A stretch of DNA of 64,000 nt from BOG-932 sp965276835. Its GTDB lineage: Bacteria; Pseudomonadota; Alphaproteobacteria; BOG-932; Roseiterribacteraceae. Positions within the stretch are counted from its first letter, which is position 1; each line of letters opens with the position of its first letter. The translations under genes and the position numbers were made by a program. Location of the stretch: the NCBI GenBank assembly GCA_965276835.1, contig OZ255631.1, forward strand, positions 1,550,001-1,614,000, read 5' to 3'. Shown in pieces: positions 60,584 through 64,000 of this stretch. Under the pieces are notes generated by a model, which was given only the letters and a program-made list of their open reading frames with translations, was not told the origin of the DNA and ran no database searches.

Positions 60584-61123
60584 CTAGGCTGCGGAATTGC
60601 AGGCCGATGGGTGCATCGGTTGGGCTTCGCCCGGTTCGGCGCGCTGCAGCATCCCCGAAACGCCTGACAGGGCGCGGGGCTGGAGTTCCAGCCCCAGGAA
60701 ACGGTTGAGATCGACCGGCCCGGGCAACGACAACGCCATGGTGAAGGCTCGCGTGAAGCCGAACCTCAAATAATACGGCTCGTCGCCGACCAGCAGCACG
60801 ATGCGATAGCCAAGCCGGCGGGCGCGATCCAGACCGTCCCAGATCAGTTCACGCGCATAGCCCTTGCCGCGATCAGCCGGCGCGACCGCGACCGGTCCCA
60901 ACAACAGCGCGGGCACCCGTGAGTCGCCGATCACAACCGGCCAAAAACGGAGGCTGCCCTTTAGCGTTCTGTCCTCACGAATGACCGTGCAAAGCTGGGG
61001 AATCGGTTCAACGCCGTCGCGTAGCCGATAGACCGTCTTACCGGAACGCGCGGCGCCAAAAGCAACATCCAGCAACGCCTCGATGTCCTGCGAATCTTCC
61101 GGGGTTTCGGGCGTAATCTGCAT
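60584..61123 (-). CDS. GNAT-family N-acetyltransferase
   Basis: A 179-residue GNAT domain. PALLLGPVAVAPADRGKGYARELIWDGLDRARRLGYRIVLLVGDEPYYLRFGFTRA contains the acetyl-CoA-binding R/Q-x-x-G-x-A equivalent (RGKGYA). It resembles YhbS-type acetyltransferases. The extra C-terminal tail (from about residue 150) is low-complexity. Divergent from apaG. Acceptor unknown. Confidence 0.9.
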   Translation of the reverse strand: MQITPETPEDSQDIEALLDVAFGAARSGKTVYRLRDGVEPIPQLCTVIREDRTLKGSLRFWPVVIGDSRVPALLLGPVAVAPADRGKGYARELIWDGLDRARRLGYRIVLLVGDEPYYLRFGFTRAFTMALSLPGPVDLNRFLGLELQPRALSGVSGMLQRAEPGEAQPMHPSACNSAA

Positions 61124-61291
61124 CCGCGCTGGTTAACACGGGCGGCGGCGGCTGAGCAATTTGGGAATGCGGGTTCCCCGCGATTTCCACAGCGGCAAAT
61201 TTCACGCCGGGACCAGGTCTATTCACTTTGTCCGCATGAGGCGTATGTTCTGAGGGTTGCTGGCCCCGCCAGCCTATTTCGTTTGGCCCCC

Positions 61292-61687
61292 ATGTACACC
61301 GCCTCGACACGTTCCATCACTGTGACCGTCAACCCGTTATACCTCGAAGAGGAATCGACGCCGACAGACAATGAATTCCGCTGGTCCTATCACGTGCGGA
61401 TCGAAAATCATGGCGAGGGCACGGTAAAGCTGGTGTCGCGTTATTGGCGGATCACCGACGCGATAGGCCGCGTGAAGGAAGTGCGCGGCCCCGGTGTGGT
61501 CGGCGAGCAGCCGGTGCTGCAGCCGGGCCACGCTTTCGAATATCAGAGCTGGACGCCGCTCGAGACACCCTCGGGCATCATGAACGGCACATATCAGATG
61601 CAGGAAAAGACCAGCGGGGAATTGTTTGACGTGACAATTCCCGCTTTTTCGCTGGACAGCCCTTATCAGCCGATCCGGCTGAACTAA
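61292..61687 (+). CDS. apaG: ApaG protein (Co2+/Mg2+ efflux-associated)
   Basis: A 131-residue ApaG fold (immunoglobulin-like, about 125-130 residues in the family). It has ITVTVNPLYLEEES, NEFRWSYHVRIENHG, LVSRYWRITDAIGRVKEVRGPGVVGEQPVLQPG with the GPGVVG loop, and SGIMNGTYQM. The ATG at 61292 is preferred to a TTG three codons upstream. ApaG is linked to Co2+ resistance and magnesium efflux in enterobacteria; its exact role is not settled. It lies 74 bases before folE, in the same direction. Confidence 0.95.
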   Translation: MYTASTRSITVTVNPLYLEEESTPTDNEFRWSYHVRIENHGEGTVKLVSRYWRITDAIGRVKEVRGPGVVGEQPVLQPGHAFEYQSWTPLETPSGIMNGTYQMQEKTSGELFDVTIPAFSLDSPYQPIRLN

Positions 61688-61761
61688 ATCAGTTCCAATC
61701 TGGTTACGATTACACACCTCATTGCGGCCATATGCGCGCCGCAATCTCAACGGACCGACAC

Positions 61762-62394
61762 ATGGCCAAGAAACCCAATCTCGCAGCCGTCTCCTCCAAG
61801 AGCGACCCCGCTCAGATTGCCCGCCCCAGCCGCAAAGAGGCAGAGGCCGCTGTGCGTACACTGTTGCGGTGGGCCGGCGACGATCCGACTCGCGAAGGGT
61901 TACTTGCCACACCGGACCGTGTGGTTCGCTCCTATGAAGAGTTCTTCTCCGGCTACAGCCTGGACCCGGAAGAGATTCTGGCGCGGACATTCGAGGAAAT
62001 CGCCGGCTATGACGACATGGTCGTGCTGCGCGGCATCCGCTTCGAATCCTATTGCGAACATCACATGGTGCCGATCATCGGCGTAGCCCATATCGGCTAT
62101 CTGCCAAACAACCGCGTGGTCGGCATCAGCAAGCTCGCCCGTGTGTTAGAAATCTTTTCCAAACGCCTGCAAATCCAGGAAAAAATGACGGCGCAGATTG
62201 CAACGACGATCGACCGCGTGCTCAAGCCGCAGGGCGTCGCCGTGGTGATCGAAGGCGAACACCAATGCATGACCACCCGCGGCGTCCATCGCCCCGGCGT
62301 CAACATGGTCACCAGCCAGATGATCGGCGTCTTCCGTGAGAACGAAGCCACCCGCAAGGAATTCCTGTCGATCATCGGCCAGGGGAATAACTAG
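61762..62394 (+). CDS. folE: GTP cyclohydrolase I
   Basis: A 210-residue enzyme making dihydroneopterin triphosphate from GTP, the first step of folate synthesis. Diagnostic parts are RGIRFESYCEHHMVPIIGVAHIGYLP (zinc ligands Cys and His), VVGISKLARVLEIFSKRLQIQEKMTAQIA and VVIEGEHQCMTTRGV. A longer in-frame start at 61732 adds ten residues. No Shine-Dalgarno sequence is clear at either. It converges with hslO, three bases apart at their stops. Confidence 0.97.
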   Translation: MAKKPNLAAVSSKSDPAQIARPSRKEAEAAVRTLLRWAGDDPTREGLLATPDRVVRSYEEFFSGYSLDPEEILARTFEEIAGYDDMVVLRGIRFESYCEHHMVPIIGVAHIGYLPNNRVVGISKLARVLEIFSKRLQIQEKMTAQIATTIDRVLKPQGVAVVIEGEHQCMTTRGVHRPGVNMVTSQMIGVFRENEATRKEFLSIIGQGNN

Positions 62395-62397
62395 CCG

Positions 62398-63333
62398 CTA
62401 TCCGACCGTCTTCGTCCCATACAGCCTGTCGAGCGCGGCTTCGTCGTAACGATAGGCTGTTGAGCAAAACTCACAGGTTACAACGACTTGACCGTCGATC
62501 TTCATATCGGCGAGTTCTTCGCGCGCAATTGAACGCAGCACATTCTCGACCCGCTCGGCCGAGCAGCGGCAGCCGCGTTGGATGGCGTGGGGCGGGAAGG
62601 CCCTGACCTGTTCTTCGTGGAACAGGCGGAAAAGCAGGCTGTTCAAATGGAGCGTGCGGTCAAGTAGCTCGACCTCGGCGACCGTGTTCATCAGAATTGT
62701 CGTGCGTCGCCAGTCTTCTTCGTCCTCGCCGGGGGTCTTGACCACGCGCCCGGCGTCTTCTTCCGGCAAATGCTGGATCAGAACACCCCCTGCCCGCCAC
62801 CCCTCGGGATAATGGCGCGCCGCCACCTTGGCGTCGGTCAGCAATTGTTCGGATTGCACGAAATAATGCGACAGGCAGGCCGCCAGCGACGTCCCTTCCA
62901 GAGCCACAATACCCTGGTAACCCTCTGATTTATCGCCTTGATCGACGGTGAAGGCGAGAAAACCAGCACCGAACAACGCCGGGATATCGGCCGCGCCGGC
63001 TTCTGGAAGGCCGTCCGTGTCGAACCGGGCATAGGCGCGAACATCGCCGGAGGTGGTGACATCGACAACCATCAGCGACAGCGGGCCGTCGCCTTTCGCC
63101 TGCAGCGTAAACACGCCCTCGTATTTCAGCAGGCTGGCCAGCAGAACGGTTGCCGCGATCGCCTCGGCGACGATCTGTTCGACGACACGCGGATAATCGT
63201 GCCGGCCCAACACATCGTCCAGCACCGTGCCCAACCGCACGGCGCGGCCGCGAACATTGGAAACTTCCAGTTGGAACGGCTGGATAAGGTCGCTGGTCAG
63301 ATCGGTATCGGCGTCCAGCGCGGAACCGATCAT
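62398..63333 (-). CDS. hslO: Redox-regulated chaperone Hsp33
   Basis: A 311-residue Hsp33. The C-terminal redox switch is CRC in RGCRCSAERVENVL and CEFC in VVVTCEFCSTAYRYDE. The substrate-binding N-domain has ALFGAGFLAFTVDQGDKSEGYQGIVALEGTSLAACLSHYF. This chaperone activates by disulfide formation and zinc release under oxidative stress. It lies 19 bases after argF on the minus strand, a typical alphaproteobacterial neighbour pair. Confidence 0.96.
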   Translation of the reverse strand: MIGSALDADTDLTSDLIQPFQLEVSNVRGRAVRLGTVLDDVLGRHDYPRVVEQIVAEAIAATVLLASLLKYEGVFTLQAKGDGPLSLMVVDVTTSGDVRAYARFDTDGLPEAGAADIPALFGAGFLAFTVDQGDKSEGYQGIVALEGTSLAACLSHYFVQSEQLLTDAKVAARHYPEGWRAGGVLIQHLPEEDAGRVVKTPGEDEEDWRRTTILMNTVAEVELLDRTLHLNSLLFRLFHEEQVRAFPPHAIQRGCRCSAERVENVLRSIAREELADMKIDGQVVVTCEFCSTAYRYDEAALDRLYGTKTVG

Positions 63334-63352
63334 CGCTGCCCCGCTTGCGGCA

Positions 63353-64000
63353 TCACGTCAGACACCATTCCAGGATAGCTTTCTGGACGTGCAGCCGGTT
63401 TTCCGCCTCATCCCAGACCGCCGACTGCGAGCCGTCGATCACATCATCGGTGACCTCTTCGCCTCGGTGCGCGGGGAGGCAGTGCATGAAGATCGCGCCC
63501 TGCCCCGCGTCCGCCATCATGGCGGCATTGACCTGGTAGGGGTGCAGTATCTCCAGCCGGCGCTTGGATTCCTCCTCGTCGCCCATCGACACCCAAGTAT
63601 CGGTCAGGACGCAGTCGGCGCCGCTCACCGCTTCATGGGGATCAATGCCGAATTCGATGCGCGCGCCCGATTTCTGTGCCCAGGCGAGCAATCCTGCGCG
63701 CGGTGCGAATTCCGTCGGCGTCGCAATGCGAAAGGTGAAGTCGAACTTTGCCGCCGCGTGCATCCAGGACGTCATGACATTGTTGGCGTCGCCGACCCAG
63801 GCGACAGTCTTGCCCTTGATCGGTCCATTGCGTTCTTCGAACGTCATCACGTCGGCCATCACCTGGCACGGATGGCTGAGCTTGGTCATGCCGTTGATCA
63901 CCGGGATCGAGCCGTAGGCCGCCATATCGTAGATGACCGACTGGTCCAGCGTGCGGATCATGATCGCGTCGATATAACGGGACAGCACCCGGGCCGTGTC
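63353..64000 (-). CDS. argF: Ornithine carbamoyltransferase (partial, cut by window edge)
   Basis: 215 residues of the C-terminal two thirds of OTCase, which makes citrulline from ornithine and carbamoyl phosphate. The frame is open to 64000, so the N-terminus lies outside the window. Motifs: LSHPCQVMADVMTF (HPCQ), VAWVGDANNVMTSW, and GAIFMHCLPAHRGEEV with the active-site cysteine. It precedes hslO on the same strand. Confidence 0.96.
   Translation of the reverse strand, partial: DTARVLSRYIDAIMIRTLDQSVIYDMAAYGSIPVINGMTKLSHPCQVMADVMTFEERNGPIKGKTVAWVGDANNVMTSWMHAAAKFDFTFRIATPTEFAPRAGLLAWAQKSGARIEFGIDPHEAVSGADCVLTDTWVSMGDEEESKRRLEILHPYQVNAAMMADAGQGAIFMHCLPAHRGEEVTDDVIDGSQSAVWDEAENRLHVQKAILEWCLT

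Noticed and set aside
1..64000. CRISPR arrays, rRNA genes, transposase genes
   Set aside because: No regularly spaced repeats, rRNA segments or transposase motifs were seen on either strand.

Overview
The window looks like an alphaproteobacterial chromosome, probably Sphingomonadales-like. Evidence: two large TonB-dependent receptors, many CoA-linked catabolic genes, and an apaG-folE-hslO-argF block of the kind seen in alphaproteobacteria. This placement is inferred from gene content only.

Region 1 (1-35.8 kb) is a CoA-dependent catabolic region. It holds an SDR, a COG2159 amidohydrolase, a DUF35/SCP2-type thiolase pair, a CMD protein, an exported VOC protein, an exported DUF1552/DUF1592 operon with a divergent HTH regulator, a TonB receptor, an F420/LLM-type oxidoreductase, a thiolase, a DUF2332 protein, a crotonase, a MaoC-like hydratase, and a six-gene minus-strand operon (double CaiB, alpha/beta hydrolase, small unknown, acyl-CoA ligase, rearranged CaiB, amidohydrolase). 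An AraC regulator and a divergent acyl-CoA dehydrogenase plus FadB/FadJ-like fusion complete a beta-oxidation set. The genes suggest import of a hydrophobic or polycyclic carbon source, thioesterification and ring or side-chain degradation. The substrate cannot be read from the sequence.

Region 2 (36-56.9 kb) is the most unusual part. It is a nitrogen-compound cluster containing a gene series collinear with hpxWXYZ and atzGEH (oxalurate/oxamate and 1-carboxybiuret amidohydrolase systems). It also encodes an isochorismatase-type amidase, a creatininase-family hydrolase, a cytosine-deaminase-like amidohydrolase, a CocE-type hydrolase, two paralogous FAD oxidases, two iron/2-oxoglutarate-type oxygenases, a cupin, a TonB receptor, a split ABC importer and a TetR regulator. 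Most genes overlap by 1-4 bases. A conserved 21-bp intergenic motif (TAAGTAAGCA, five variable bases, TGCCTA) occurs five times, in the promoter regions of the receptor, the substrate-binding protein, the long amidase operon and the creatininase/oxidase pair, and appears to tie the cluster into one regulon.

Region 3 (56.9-58.6 kb) is an integration junction. It holds a truncated 2OG-oxygenase remnant, a tyrosine recombinase and an intact tRNA-Gly(CCC). Region 4 (58.6-64 kb) is mostly core-like: an FMN-dependent 2-hydroxyacid dehydrogenase, a class II aldolase, a GNAT protein, apaG, folE, hslO and a partial argF cut by the window edge. No CRISPR array, rRNA or intact insertion sequence was seen.
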